Shown piece by piece: positions 6,590 to 14,378 of a stretch of DNA of 29,792 nucleotides. The DNA comes from Actinomycetota bacterium (lineage in GTDB: Bacteria > Actinomycetota > Thermoleophilia > Gaiellales > Gaiellaceae). The stretch lies in contig VAXY01000071.1 of the NCBI GenBank assembly GCA_005885085.1, positions 1 through 29,792 on the forward strand, written 5' to 3'. Every line of letters starts with the position of its first letter. The stretch's first letter is position 1. Both the position numbers and the translations under genes were made by a program. Under the pieces are notes generated by a model. The model searched no databases. It had not been told where the DNA came from and saw only the letters and a list, made by a program, of their open reading frames with translations.

Positions 6590-6892
6590 TTGGCTGAGTA
6601 CTTCCTCGTCACCCAGATCCCGGGGCCGGCATGGGACGAGAGCCGACCGCGGCGGGAGCAGGACGGCTGGGACGAACACGCGACGTTCGTCGACGGACTG
6701 GTGAACGAGGGCGTGGTCGTCTTCGGCGGGCCGGTCGGCGATCCGGATTTCGGACCTGCTCTGCTGGTCTTCCACGCGGAGAACGAGACAGAAATCCGCA
6801 GGTGCCTCGCCGGCGACCCCTGGATGGAGACGATCCTGATCATCGAGGGCATCCAACCCTGGTCGATCTGGGTTGGCACCCCGCCTGGCTAG
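6590..6892 (+). CDS. YciI-like family protein
   Basis: The 100-residue protein has the small alpha-beta barrel pattern of the YciI/YCII-related family: a first strand (YFLVTQIPGPAWD), the helix WDEHATFVDGLVNEGVVVFGGPVGD, and the later ALLVFHAENETEIRRCLAGDPWM and LIIEGIQPWSIWVG. H30 in WDEHATF occupies the usual conserved histidine site. Its substrate is unknown. The TTG start at 6590 is taken because the conserved strand begins three residues later; there is no strong Shine-Dalgarno sequence. It stops 10 bases before the next gene's ATG. Confidence 0.7.
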   Translation: MAEYFLVTQIPGPAWDESRPRREQDGWDEHATFVDGLVNEGVVVFGGPVGDPDFGPALLVFHAENETEIRRCLAGDPWMETILIIEGIQPWSIWVGTPPG

Positions 6893-6902
6893 CATCAACT
6901 CC

Positions 6903-7538
6903 ATGCTCTTTCCGGTCGTGCTCTTCGACCTCGACGGCACGGTGATCGATTCCGGCGCGATCATCCTCGCCTCCATGCGGCACGCCGCGAAGGAAGTCCT
7001 CGGCGCGGAGCCGCCGGACGAGCTCCTGATGGCCGCCGTCGGCGGACCCGGTCTCGAGGCACAGATGCACGCCCTTGCACCCGACCGCGTGCAGGAGCTG
7101 GTGGACGTCTACCGCGCGCACAACGAACCGCTGCACACCGACCTCGTCTGCTGCGCCGGGATCGATGGCGTGCTCGACCGGCTCAAGGACGAGGGGCGGC
7201 GGCTCGGAATCGTGACCGCAAAGCGGCGCGTGACGGTCGACCTTGCCTTCAATGTCGTGCCGCTTCGGCACCTCTTCGACACCGTCGTCGGCGGGGACGA
7301 GACCGAACGGCACAAGCCCGACCCGCAACCGCTCCTCCTTGCGGCCAAGCGCCTGAACGTCGATCCGAAGGACTGTGCGTACGTCGGCGACTCGCCCTTC
7401 GACATCCGCGCCGCGAAGGCTGCGGACATGCACGCGGTCGCGGTGACCTGGGGCGGCATCCACGACCGCGGCAAGCTCGAGGCGGAAGAGCCCGACGCGA
7501 TCGTCGACACGGCAGAGGAGCTGTATGGCGTCCTCTAG
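6903..7538 (+). CDS. HAD-superfamily phosphatase (PpaX/Gph-like)
   Basis: The 211-residue protein has all four HAD motifs: DLDGT with nucleophile D9 and acid D11, the threonine of IVTAKRR, the lysine of RHKPDPQP, and YVGDSPFDIRAAKAA. A helical cap lies between motifs I and II. The layout matches phosphoglycolate phosphatase and pyrophosphatase PpaX; the exact substrate cannot be read from the sequence. ATG 6903 is used because an upstream in-frame ATG at 6873 would overlap the previous gene and precede the conserved strand. It overlaps ligA by 14 bases. Confidence 0.85.
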   Translation: MLFPVVLFDLDGTVIDSGAIILASMRHAAKEVLGAEPPDELLMAAVGGPGLEAQMHALAPDRVQELVDVYRAHNEPLHTDLVCCAGIDGVLDRLKDEGRRLGIVTAKRRVTVDLAFNVVPLRHLFDTVVGGDETERHKPDPQPLLLAAKRLNVDPKDCAYVGDSPFDIRAAKAADMHAVAVTWGGIHDRGKLEAEEPDAIVDTAEELYGVL

Positions 7539-9546
7539 GACGAAGTCGCCCAAGAAACGCGCAGCCGAGCTGCGTGAGGTGCTCGACTACCACCTCTACC
7601 GGTACCACGTGCTCGACGATCCGGAGATCGCCGATGCGGAGTACGACGCGCTCTACGACGAGCTCGTGCGGCTCGAGGAAGCGAATCCTGAGCTCGTCAC
7701 GCCGGACTCGCCGACCCAGCGCGTGGGCGCGCCGCCGTCGGACAAGTTCCTGAAGGTCGACCATCCCAGCCCGATGGGCTCGCTCGAGAAGGTCACGACC
7801 GACGAGGCGCTCGAGAAGTGGCATCAGGACGTCTGCAAGCGCCTCGGGACCTCCGACGTCGCCTACGTCACCGAGCCCAAGATCGACGGGCTCTCGATCA
7901 ACCTGATCTACGAGAACGGCGCGTTCGTCCGCGGCGCGACGCGCGGCGACGGCTACCGCGGCGAGGACGTGACGATCAATCTGCGGACGATCAAGGCGAT
8001 CTCGATGCGTATGCAGCTCCAGAACGGGGAGCAGCCGCCGCCGCTGCTGGAGGTGCGCGGCGAGGTCTACCTCCCGCTCAGCGGCTTCAACGAGCTCAAC
8101 CAGCGCCTGATCGCCGAAGGCAAGAAGCCGACGCCGAACCCGCGCAACGCGGCAGCCGGCTCGCTGCGGCAGAAGGACTCGTCGATCACGGCGCAGCGCC
8201 CGCTCTCGATCTGGATCCACGGGCTCGGGCGCAAGGACGGACTCCCGGCCGACGGGCACTGGGACTCGCTGCTCTGGCTGCGTGAGCACGGCTTTCGGAC
8301 GAACCCATACGCGGAGCGGCATGAGGACGTCGAGTCCGTCGCGCGGGCGTGCCGCGAATGGGAGCGGCGCCGGATCGAGCTCGACTACGAGATCGACGGG
8401 ATCGTGATCAAGGTCGACTCGTTCGACCAGCAGCGCCGGCTCGGCTCGTTGCACGAGCGGCCGCGTTGGGCTCGCGCCTACAAGTGGGCGCCGATGACGG
8501 CGCAGACGAGGCTGAGCAAGATCCTGATTCGCGTCGGCCGCACCGGCGCGCTCAACCCGTGGGCGCTGCTCGAGCCGGTCGAGGTCGGCGGCGTCACCGT
8601 CTCGCGCGCGACGCTGCACAACGAGGAGGACATCAACCGCAAGGACATCCGCGAGGGCGACATCGTCGTCGTCCAGCGCGCAGGCGACGTGATCCCGCAG
8701 ATCGTCGGGCCCGCCGGCGAGCACCAACCCGGCACGAAGCCGTTCAAGATGCCGAAGAAGTGCCCGCTCTGCGGCGTGGACGTCGTCAAGCCCGAGGGCG
8801 AGGCGATGCACCGCTGTCCCAATCGCGCGTGTCCGTCCCGCGGGCTCGAGTCGCTGATCAACTGGGTCCAGGCCGCGGCCGACATCGAGGGCGTGGGCGA
8901 GCAGTCGGTACGCCGGCTGTGGGATCTCGGTCTCGTGCGCTCGGTCCCGGAGCTCTACCGGCTGACAAAGGAACAGCTGATGGAGCTCGACGGCTACGCC
9001 GAGATCTCGGCGACGAACGCGATCGAGTCGATCCAGGCGTCGAAGCAGGTGCCGTTCAACCGTGTTCTCTTCGGGCTCAACATCCCTGACGTCGGCTGGG
9101 TCACCGCCGTCAACCTCGCCCGCCACTTCGAGAGCGTCGACCGGCTCAGGGACGCGAGCCAGGAGGAGATCGAGGAGGTCGAGGGCATCGGGCCCGAACG
9201 CGCCGAGGCGATCGCCGAATGGTTCTCCGACAAGGCGAACCGCCAGCTCGTCGAGGATCTGCGCTCGCTCGGCCTGCGCTTCGAGATCGGTGACGAGCTG
9301 AAGCCGGTCGAAGGGCCGCTGACGGGGCACACGTACGTCATCACGGGCACGCTGGAGGGCTTCACCCGCGACGAGGCGGCCGCGGAGCTGGAGGCGAAGG
9401 GCGCCAAGGTGCTCAACTCGGTTTCCGGCAAGACGAACGGCCTCGTCGTCGGCGAAGAACCGGGCAACTCGAAGCTGACGAAGGCGCGCAAGCTCGAGGT
9501 GCCGCTGCTGACCGAGCAGCAGCTGTTCGAGCTACTCGGCCGCTAG
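7525..9546 (+). CDS. ligA: NAD-dependent DNA ligase LigA
   Basis: LigA seals nicks in replication and repair using NAD. The 673-residue product carries the NMN-binding domain Ia (HLYRYHVLDDPEIADAEYDALYDEL), the adenylated lysine K119 in EPKIDGLS, the RGDGYRGEDVT motif, an OB fold, a four-cysteine zinc finger (CPLCG...CPNRACPSR), helix-hairpin-helix repeats (DIEGVGEQ, VEGIGPERAEAIAEWF) and a C-terminal BRCT domain from about residue 590 (HTYVITGTLEGFTRDEA). It is full length. The ATG overlaps the HAD gene, and the 3' end overlaps dacB tail-to-tail by 15 bases. Confidence 0.97.
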   Translation: MASSRTKSPKKRAAELREVLDYHLYRYHVLDDPEIADAEYDALYDELVRLEEANPELVTPDSPTQRVGAPPSDKFLKVDHPSPMGSLEKVTTDEALEKWHQDVCKRLGTSDVAYVTEPKIDGLSINLIYENGAFVRGATRGDGYRGEDVTINLRTIKAISMRMQLQNGEQPPPLLEVRGEVYLPLSGFNELNQRLIAEGKKPTPNPRNAAAGSLRQKDSSITAQRPLSIWIHGLGRKDGLPADGHWDSLLWLREHGFRTNPYAERHEDVESVARACREWERRRIELDYEIDGIVIKVDSFDQQRRLGSLHERPRWARAYKWAPMTAQTRLSKILIRVGRTGALNPWALLEPVEVGGVTVSRATLHNEEDINRKDIREGDIVVVQRAGDVIPQIVGPAGEHQPGTKPFKMPKKCPLCGVDVVKPEGEAMHRCPNRACPSRGLESLINWVQAAADIEGVGEQSVRRLWDLGLVRSVPELYRLTKEQLMELDGYAEISATNAIESIQASKQVPFNRVLFGLNIPDVGWVTAVNLARHFESVDRLRDASQEEIEEVEGIGPERAEAIAEWFSDKANRQLVEDLRSLGLRFEIGDELKPVEGPLTGHTYVITGTLEGFTRDEAAAELEAKGAKVLNSVSGKTNGLVVGEEPGNSKLTKARKLEVPLLTEQQLFELLGR

Positions 9547-10737
9547 CACCTGCACGAAACGGTCCTGTGCGCGGCGGGCCCACCAGTACGACAGCGGGTG
9601 CCCGTTCTGGAGAACGGTGAAGAGAAAGCGGGTGCTGACGTAACCTGACAGTGCCGAGGCGTCGCTCGTCGTGCCGGTCTTCGCCAGTACGCGACCGCGT
9701 GTCGGCGGCTTGCGCAGCCGGTCCTCGAGCGTGCCGTTGACACCGGCCACGGGGAGGGCGGCGACGAACGCCGGCCGCACCGTCGGATCGGTCCACGCCG
9801 CCTTGAGGATTCCTGCGACGGCGTTCGCTGTCAGCCGATCGAGCAGTGAGAGACCCGACCCGTCGACGATGCGCACGCCGGTGGTCGGCACCCCGGCCTC
9901 CGTCAAAGCCTGCAGCACAACCGACGCCCCGGCCGCGCTCGTCCCGCGGTCGAGCGTGACCGCGCCCAACTGCTTCAGCAGCAGTTCGGCGGTGAAGTTG
10001 TCGCTCTCGCGGTCCATGAAGCGGATGATCGACGCGAGCGAGGGCGACTCGAGCTCAGCGATCGGGATCGAGAAGTCGTCGACGCGGCCGAGCTTCACAG
10101 TCCCGTCGACGGCGACGCCGGCCGTCCGGAGCGCATCTCGAAAGGCCGTCGCAGCAGCGAGCGCAGGCGAGCGCGTGACGTAGCGGCCGACGCGGGCGCG
10201 GTTGACGACGAGCGCCGACAGCGGCGGCGACTCCTGGATGTAGAAGCCCGGTTTCCAGCCGGCGACCGTCCGGCGGGCGTCGAAGTAGGACTCGTCCCCG
10301 ACGATGCCGCCGACGACACGGCGGATGCCGTACGCGCGGACCTGCGCCGCGAGCGAACGCAGCCCGGCCGTGGACAGCGTCGGGTCGCCGCCGCCTCTGA
10401 GCACGAGCGTCCCGGTGAAGGTCGTCCCGTCCTGTTCGCCCTCGCCGAGGACGTCGGTCTCCATCCGGTAGGACGCTCCCAGGGTCGCCAATGCCGCATA
10501 GGTGAGGGGCAACTTCTCGTTCGACGCCGGCGCGAGCGGGAGCGCCGGGTTCTGGGCAAAGAGCACCGTGCCCGAGGCCAGATCGAGGGCGATCGCCGCG
10601 GAGCGGCCCGGAGCGACGTGCGGTACGCGCAAGGCCTTCGCGAGCCGAAGCTGCAGCGGCGTGTCCTGCGCCACCGCGGCGACAGGCGCCAGCAGAGCAA
10701 CGAGGCCGAGCAGCGCGGCGAGGCGACGACGGGTCAC
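9532..10737 (-). CDS. dacB: D-alanyl-D-alanine carboxypeptidase/endopeptidase (PBP4, S13)
   Basis: This periplasm-type or secreted enzyme trims peptidoglycan stem peptides or cross-links. The 401-residue product has a signal peptide (about residues 1-24, ending AVAQD) and the three penicillin-binding motifs of family S13: SNEK with S72 and K75, SDN at 245-247 and KTG at 353-355. The start is GTG at 10737. A promoter with -35 TTGACT and -10 AAAAAT lies so close that the mRNA is likely leaderless. Confidence 0.92.
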   Translation of the reverse strand: MTRRRLAALLGLVALLAPVAAVAQDTPLQLRLAKALRVPHVAPGRSAAIALDLASGTVLFAQNPALPLAPASNEKLPLTYAALATLGASYRMETDVLGEGEQDGTTFTGTLVLRGGGDPTLSTAGLRSLAAQVRAYGIRRVVGGIVGDESYFDARRTVAGWKPGFYIQESPPLSALVVNRARVGRYVTRSPALAAATAFRDALRTAGVAVDGTVKLGRVDDFSIPIAELESPSLASIIRFMDRESDNFTAELLLKQLGAVTLDRGTSAAGASVVLQALTEAGVPTTGVRIVDGSGLSLLDRLTANAVAGILKAAWTDPTVRPAFVAALPVAGVNGTLEDRLRKPPTRGRVLAKTGTTSDASALSGYVSTRFLFTVLQNGHPLSYWWARRAQDRFVQVLAAE

Positions 10738-10746
10738 GTGGAATCC

Positions 10747-10775
10747 ATTTTTCGAGGACGATCCAGGGGAGTCAA
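10747..10775 (-). promoter_or_regulatory. dacB promoter
   Basis: On the minus strand -35 TTGACT (10775-10770), a 17-bp spacer and -10 AAAAAT (10752-10747) form a good sigma-70-type promoter. The GTG start lies nine bases after the -10 box, so the transcript should be leaderless or nearly so. Confidence 0.6.
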
Positions 10776-10779
10776 GAAG

Positions 10780-10819
10780 ATGGGCCTGCCGACGGCGGAA
10801 GATAGTCCACGCGGCCCAT
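10780..10819. promoter_or_regulatory. Inverted repeat between divergent dacB and the coiled-coil gene
   Basis: ATGGGCC (10780-10786) and GGCCCAT (10813-10819) form a 7-bp inverted repeat 26 bases apart in the 145-base divergent intergenic region, just upstream of the dacB promoter. It may be an operator, but it is a single instance. Confidence 0.25.
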
Positions 10820-10882
10820 GCAGCTCTGGACCCCAGCGCGGATACTTGTGCGGATCGCCCTCAAGCCTCCCTTGTGCCGCCG

Positions 10883-11194
10883 ATGATCCACGACGACATC
10901 CGCAGCCTGCTCGAAGCCCCGCCGACGGGGGAGGAGGCGCCGACGCTCGACCACATCGAGGACACGCTCACGGCGGGATACGCACGGGCGCTCGCGATCG
11001 AGGCCGAGCGCTGGCGGCTGGAGCGGAAGATCGCCGATGTGGCGGCGAAGCTGGGCGACGAGGTAACCGAGGAGGACGCCACGGAGCTTGCCAAGCTGGG
11101 CCAGCGCCTCTCCGACGCGGATGGCGACCTCACCCGCCTCCGCGCGCTGCTCGCCTCGCTGCGCGTCCGCGCAGACCAGGTTCGCGCGGCCTAG
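10883..11194 (+). CDS. Small coiled-coil protein of unknown function
   Basis: The 103-residue protein is almost entirely helical and charged, with no membrane segment or signal peptide. Residues from about 25 to 100 read as two long heptad-rich helices (ARALAIEAERWRLERKIADV, then LAKLGQRLSDADGDLTRLRALL). I do not recognise the family. ATG 10883 is chosen over the in-frame GTG at 10874; either is possible. It is divergent from dacB. Its TAG and the TAG of the convergent response regulator share one palindromic CTAG (11191-11194). Confidence 0.65.
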   Translation: MIHDDIRSLLEAPPTGEEAPTLDHIEDTLTAGYARALAIEAERWRLERKIADVAAKLGDEVTEEDATELAKLGQRLSDADGDLTRLRALLASLRVRADQVRAA

Positions 11195-11871
11195 ACGATC
11201 CCGCTCCGGACGGCGTAGACCGCCGCCTGGATCCGGTTGTCGATCTGCAGCTTCATCAGGATGTTCGAGATGTGATTCTTGACCGTCTTCGGGCTGATGT
11301 GCAGCTCGCCGGCGATCATCGCGTTGTCCTTGCCGTTCGCGATCAGCTTCAGCACCTCGATCTCGCGGTCGGACAGCTCGGCGCGGATCGTCGTCTCGAT
11401 CTCCGGCTGCCGGTTCGACGCTCGCAGGCGCTGTAGCACCTTGGAGGCGATCGTCGGCGAGATCAGGGACTCCCCGAGCGACGCCGCGCGAATCCCGGCG
11501 ATCAGCTCCTGGATCGACGAGTCCTTGAGCAGATAGCCGCACGCGCCGGCGAGGATCGCGTCGATGACGTCGTTGTCCTGGTCGGAGATCGTCAGCATCA
11601 GGACCCGCGTCAGCGGCGCGATCGTCGAGATGTGACGCGTTGCCTCGACCCCGCCCATGCCCGGCATGTTCAGGTCCATCACGACCACGTCCGGCTGGAG
11701 CTCGCGGACGATCTTGAGCGCCTCCTGGCCCGCGGCGGCCTCGCCGATGATCTGGACGCCCTCCTCCTCGAGGAGGTTGCGCAGGCCGCTCCTGAACAGA
11801 TCGTGGTCGTCCACGATCAGGACGCGGACGTCCTCCAACGCTAGTTGCTCAACACTCGCGGGCGTGCTCAT
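11191..11871 (-). CDS. NarL/FixJ-type response regulator, orphan
   Basis: The 226-residue protein has an N-terminal receiver domain and a C-terminal LuxR-type DNA-binding domain. The receiver shows acidic pair D21-D22, phospho-acceptor D66 (VVVMDLNMPGMGG), T94 and K116. The output domain from about residue 165 has LSDREIEVLKLIANGKDNAMIAGELHISPKTVKNHISNIL. No histidine kinase gene is in the window. It lies next to the two divergent envelope-hydrolase genes, so control of those genes is a reasonable guess, nothing more. Confidence 0.92.
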   Translation of the reverse strand: MSTPASVEQLALEDVRVLIVDDHDLFRSGLRNLLEEEGVQIIGEAAAGQEALKIVRELQPDVVVMDLNMPGMGGVEATRHISTIAPLTRVLMLTISDQDNDVIDAILAGACGYLLKDSSIQELIAGIRAASLGESLISPTIASKVLQRLRASNRQPEIETTIRAELSDREIEVLKLIANGKDNAMIAGELHISPKTVKNHISNILMKLQIDNRIQAAVYAVRSGIV

Positions 11872-11907
11872 CCTGGGCGTCCCTCCGACCTTTGCGGAAG
11901 GAAAAGT

Positions 11908-12891
11908 CTAGTGAAGGGTGATCGTAACCGTGCGCCGGCCCCACGCAAGCGCATCCGCCAGGGTTGGGAACCAGAGGTCGATGGTGTAGCCGGTGATGGC
12001 ACTCCCCGTGTCGGCGGCGACGCCCTCGCCGTAGCCCGCTAGGGTAAGGCGCGACCCGAGGGGGATCACGGCAGGGTCGACTTCGTCGATGCCGGGCCCA
12101 ACCGGCAGACCCGTCGACGTATGCCCGGGCAGCGAATAGCCGGTCACTGTCACCGTGATGCTGCGGGCGCCGACGATCACCGGGGCAGGCGACGTCGCGG
12201 CGTGTGCCTGCACCGTCTGTGCCTGCTGCACGACGCGCTGCGCGCGTGTGTCGAGAGTGGCGATCTGCCGCTTGGTCAGGCGGCGCTGTCGCGCGAGCGA
12301 GGCGAGGTACGCGACGCGCTGAGCCCGGGCGGCCGTCAGCGCGTCGTTCGTCTGCCGGGCACGGGCCTCGAGGGCCCGAGCGTCGTGGATGCGGGCGGCG
12401 AGCGCGTCTGCCAGCCGCGCGAGCTTCGCCTTGCCGTTTTCCGTGTCGGTGACGGCGTTCGCGCCTTGGTTCGCGCTCTGCTCCAGGTCGTTCAGCCGCG
12501 TGACGGCGGCGTCCAGCGACGACGAGCCGAGCAGGATCGCGATCGCGTTTGGCTCATCCTCCTCGTAGAGCGTCCGCAGGTGGTTGCCGAGCATGCGTTG
12601 TGACACCCTGAGGCTGCGCGCGACGATCGAAAGCTCCAGCCGCACGCGCTTCTGCTCGACACGCAGTCTCGCGGTGAGCGCGTGAATGCGCACGAGCTCG
12701 CCTCGAGTGAGTGCGAGACGGGAGTCGAGCGCGTACAGCCCGAGCAGCGCCGTGGGCGACCTCGTTGCGAGGACACGCTGATGGTGCTGCGGCTTGGCCG
12801 GGCTCTGCGCTCCCGCCAGCGAAGCGCCGAGCAAGACTGCCGCGGCGAATGCGAGCCCGAGCGCGAGGCGGGTCTGCGGTCCACCACGCAC
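11908..12891 (-). CDS. Secreted coiled-coil protein with C-terminal 3D domain
   Basis: The product has a signal peptide (VRGGPQTRLALGLAFAAAVLLGASLAGAQS), then a long helical coiled coil up to about residue 225, then a 3D domain. The 3D domain, found in RpfB/YocH-type wall-lytic proteins, is shown by VTGYSLPGHTSTGLPVG, VDPAVIPLGSRLTLAGYG, AADTGSAI and IDLWF, which include the three conserved aspartates. A role in peptidoglycan cleavage is likely. GTG 12891 (327 residues) is chosen; TTG 12909 is also possible. The frame is open back to 13104, but that part is intergenic. The region containing ILLGSSSLDAAVTRLN resembles the neighbouring NlpC/P60 protein. Confidence 0.8.
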   Translation of the reverse strand: MRGGPQTRLALGLAFAAAVLLGASLAGAQSPAKPQHHQRVLATRSPTALLGLYALDSRLALTRGELVRIHALTARLRVEQKRVRLELSIVARSLRVSQRMLGNHLRTLYEEDEPNAIAILLGSSSLDAAVTRLNDLEQSANQGANAVTDTENGKAKLARLADALAARIHDARALEARARQTNDALTAARAQRVAYLASLARQRRLTKRQIATLDTRAQRVVQQAQTVQAHAATSPAPVIVGARSITVTVTGYSLPGHTSTGLPVGPGIDEVDPAVIPLGSRLTLAGYGEGVAADTGSAITGYTIDLWFPTLADALAWGRRTVTITLH

Positions 12892-12909
12892 GAGGCGGGA
12901 CCCTAGCAA

Positions 12910-13133
12910 CGCCCCGGTCTTGTGTGGGTACTCACAAATTGGAATGTTTTGGCGTTGTTTAGGCCTTGAACCCGCCGAAATCGGTGACTTTGTGCGGTCA
13001 TCACACTTGGCAGAAATGGGTAGTTTTCGGCTCGGAAAGCGGTTGCAGATGTCCGAAGTCGTTGGTAGGGTGCCGAACTTGTGCGGACCGGCCCCCTCCG
13101 GCACGCGCCCTTCGCCCCCGATCTGCCGAGCTG
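12910..13133. promoter_or_regulatory. Divergent regulatory region between 3D and NlpC/P60 genes
   Basis: This 224-base gap is clearly more AT-rich than its surroundings and holds no plausible gene. It contains two similar near-palindromes: TTGTGTGGGTACTCACAA (12920-12937) and TGTGCGGTCATCACA (12991-13005), plus a partial third copy CTTGTGCGG (13078-13086). The first fits the CRP-family pattern TGTGA-N6-TCACA with one mismatch; the second has the half-sites one base closer. CRP-family and MtrA control of wall-hydrolase genes is known in mycobacteria; its use here is inference. Confidence 0.5.
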
Positions 13134-13856
13134 GTGACCGTTAGCAGAAGGCGACAGGCGCAGGCGCTCGTCGTTTGCATAGCCGCGCTCGGCGTGGCGG
13201 CGTCCGCGAACGCGGATCCCGGGAGTGTCGCGGCGAAGAAGGCGCAGGCGCAGCAGGTGCTCGGACAGATTCAGCAGATCGACCGCAGCCTCGGCGGCGC
13301 AGTCGAGGCGTACAACCTCGCCAACGTGCGGCTGCACAGGATCGAGGGCGATCTGCGCGAGAACCGCAAGCAGCTCACGCTCGCGCGCTCCAACTTGAAG
13401 GTCGCGCAGAAATCGCTCGCCGCGCGACTGGTCATCGCGTACACGACGACGCAGGACAATTCGACGCTCGCGGTGCTGCTCGGCTCGTCGAGCTTCGAGG
13501 ACATGCTCAACCGCGTCGAGGCGGTCAATTCGACCTCGAACCAGGACGCGAGCATCGTCCGGCAGGTGATCTCCTTCAAGGCCGCGATCCAGCAGCACCG
13601 CACGGAGCTGCAAAACGCGCACGCGGAGCAGCAGCGTGTCGTCGCCGAGAAGGCCGCTCAGCGCCGGCGGATCGAGTCACAGCTCGCGACGCGGAAGCAG
13701 CTGCTGTCGTCCATCCGAGGCGAGATCGTGCGCATCAAGGCGGCGGAGGCGGCACAGCAGCGTCAGCTCGAGGTCGCGGCGCAGTCGAGGCTCGCAGACG
13801 AAACGGCTCCGCCGGCGACGGGGATCGGCGTCGGCGCTTCGACGCCCGAAGGCTAG
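13134..13856 (+). CDS. N-terminal part of a secreted NlpC/P60 protein, ended by an in-frame TAG
   Basis: This 240-residue frame encodes a signal peptide (about residues 1-27, ending ASANADPG) and a long coiled coil like the PcsB/CwlO-type regulatory region of secreted endopeptidases. The segment LAVLLGSSSFEDMLNRVEAVNSTSNQ closely parallels the divergent 3D-domain protein. It ends at TAG 13854-13856, after a Pro/Gly-rich linker. The same frame then stays open with a full NlpC/P60 domain to 14186. GTG 13134 is chosen as the start, just ahead of the signal peptide. As a separate product it would lack catalytic function. Confidence 0.75.
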   Translation: MTVSRRRQAQALVVCIAALGVAASANADPGSVAAKKAQAQQVLGQIQQIDRSLGGAVEAYNLANVRLHRIEGDLRENRKQLTLARSNLKVAQKSLAARLVIAYTTTQDNSTLAVLLGSSSFEDMLNRVEAVNSTSNQDASIVRQVISFKAAIQQHRTELQNAHAEQQRVVAEKAAQRRRIESQLATRKQLLSSIRGEIVRIKAAEAAQQRQLEVAAQSRLADETAPPATGIGVGASTPEG

Positions 13857-13865
13857 ACCGTCGCG

Positions 13866-14186
13866 ATGCACTACCTCGGCGTCCCGTACGTCTGGGGCGG
13901 CTCGACGCCGCGCGGCTTCGACTGCTCCGGGCTCGTCATGTACGCGTTCGCCCAGATCGGCATCTCGGTGCCACACAGCTCGTACGCGCAGTTCGCGATG
14001 GGCACGCCGGTGTCGATCAGCCAGCTCGAGCCGGGCGACCTCGTCTTCTTCGCCGGTGCCAGCCACGTCGGCATCTACATCGGCGGCGGGCAGTTCATCC
14101 ACGCCCCACATACCGGTGACGTCGTCAAGATCTCGTCGCTGACCGGCTGGTACTCGTCCGAGTTCGCCGGTGGCCGCCGGATCTAG
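13866..14186 (+). CDS. NlpC/P60 peptidase domain, downstream part of the same frame
   Basis: The 106-residue segment is a complete NlpC/P60 cysteine peptidase domain, which cuts the D-Glu to diamino-acid bond in peptidoglycan stems. It has YLGVPYVWGGSTPRGFDCSGLV with catalytic C20, then GDLVFFAGASHVGIYIGGG with H67, and FIHAPH with H79. On its own it has no signal peptide. Its ATG at 13866 is in frame with, and nine bases after, the TAG of the upstream part, with no Shine-Dalgarno sequence. It is best read as the C-terminal half of one 350-codon gene interrupted by a nonsense codon. Confidence 0.75.
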   Translation: MHYLGVPYVWGGSTPRGFDCSGLVMYAFAQIGISVPHSSYAQFAMGTPVSISQLEPGDLVFFAGASHVGIYIGGGQFIHAPHTGDVVKISSLTGWYSSEFAGGRRI

Positions 14187-14192
14187 CGGTTC

Positions 14193-14378
14193 CTAGCGCG
14201 CCACCCGGCGCAGCGACAGCCACAGCACCGCCGCAACAGCGAGCGGCAACAACCACCATGCCGGCACCGAAGTCGTCGCGAGCAGCGCCGTGAGGCCGAA
14301 CGCGACGGCGATTCCGGCGGCGACGCGCCAGTCGTCGCCGACGATGAAGTCCCACCAGAACTGTGCGAAGCGCCTCAT
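14193..14378 (-). CDS. Small membrane protein
   Basis: The 61-residue protein has two hydrophobic segments (about 19-36 and 41-56) and a basic C-terminus (LRRVAR). I do not recognise the family. Its ATG overlaps the stop of the COG4280-like gene (ATGA), which suggests coupled translation and a shared function. It ends six bases from the convergent NlpC/P60 gene. Confidence 0.6.
   Translation of the reverse strand: MRRFAQFWWDFIVGDDWRVAAGIAVAFGLTALLATTSVPAWWLLPLAVAAVLWLSLRRVAR

Noticed and set aside
7249..9330. Very long open frame (693 codons) on the minus strand opposite ligA
   Set aside because: It is antisense to the fully conserved ligA and reads as an Arg/Asp/Leu-rich composition with no family motifs, the usual GC-driven shadow frame.
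11191..11194. Shared CTAG forming the stops of two convergent genes, also at 24367-24370, as a regulatory signal
   Set aside because: It follows simply from tail-to-tail packing with TAG stops, because CTAG is its own reverse complement.
12910..13133. A c-di-AMP (ydaO-type) riboswitch, which often precedes wall-hydrolase genes in actinobacteria
   Set aside because: The conserved core motifs of that riboswitch are not visible; short repeated dyads explain the region better.
13854..13856. Recoding of TAG as an amino acid throughout the genome
   Set aside because: TAG is the natural stop of infA, rpoA, rplQ and others in the window, so a general reassignment is excluded; only local readthrough stays possible.
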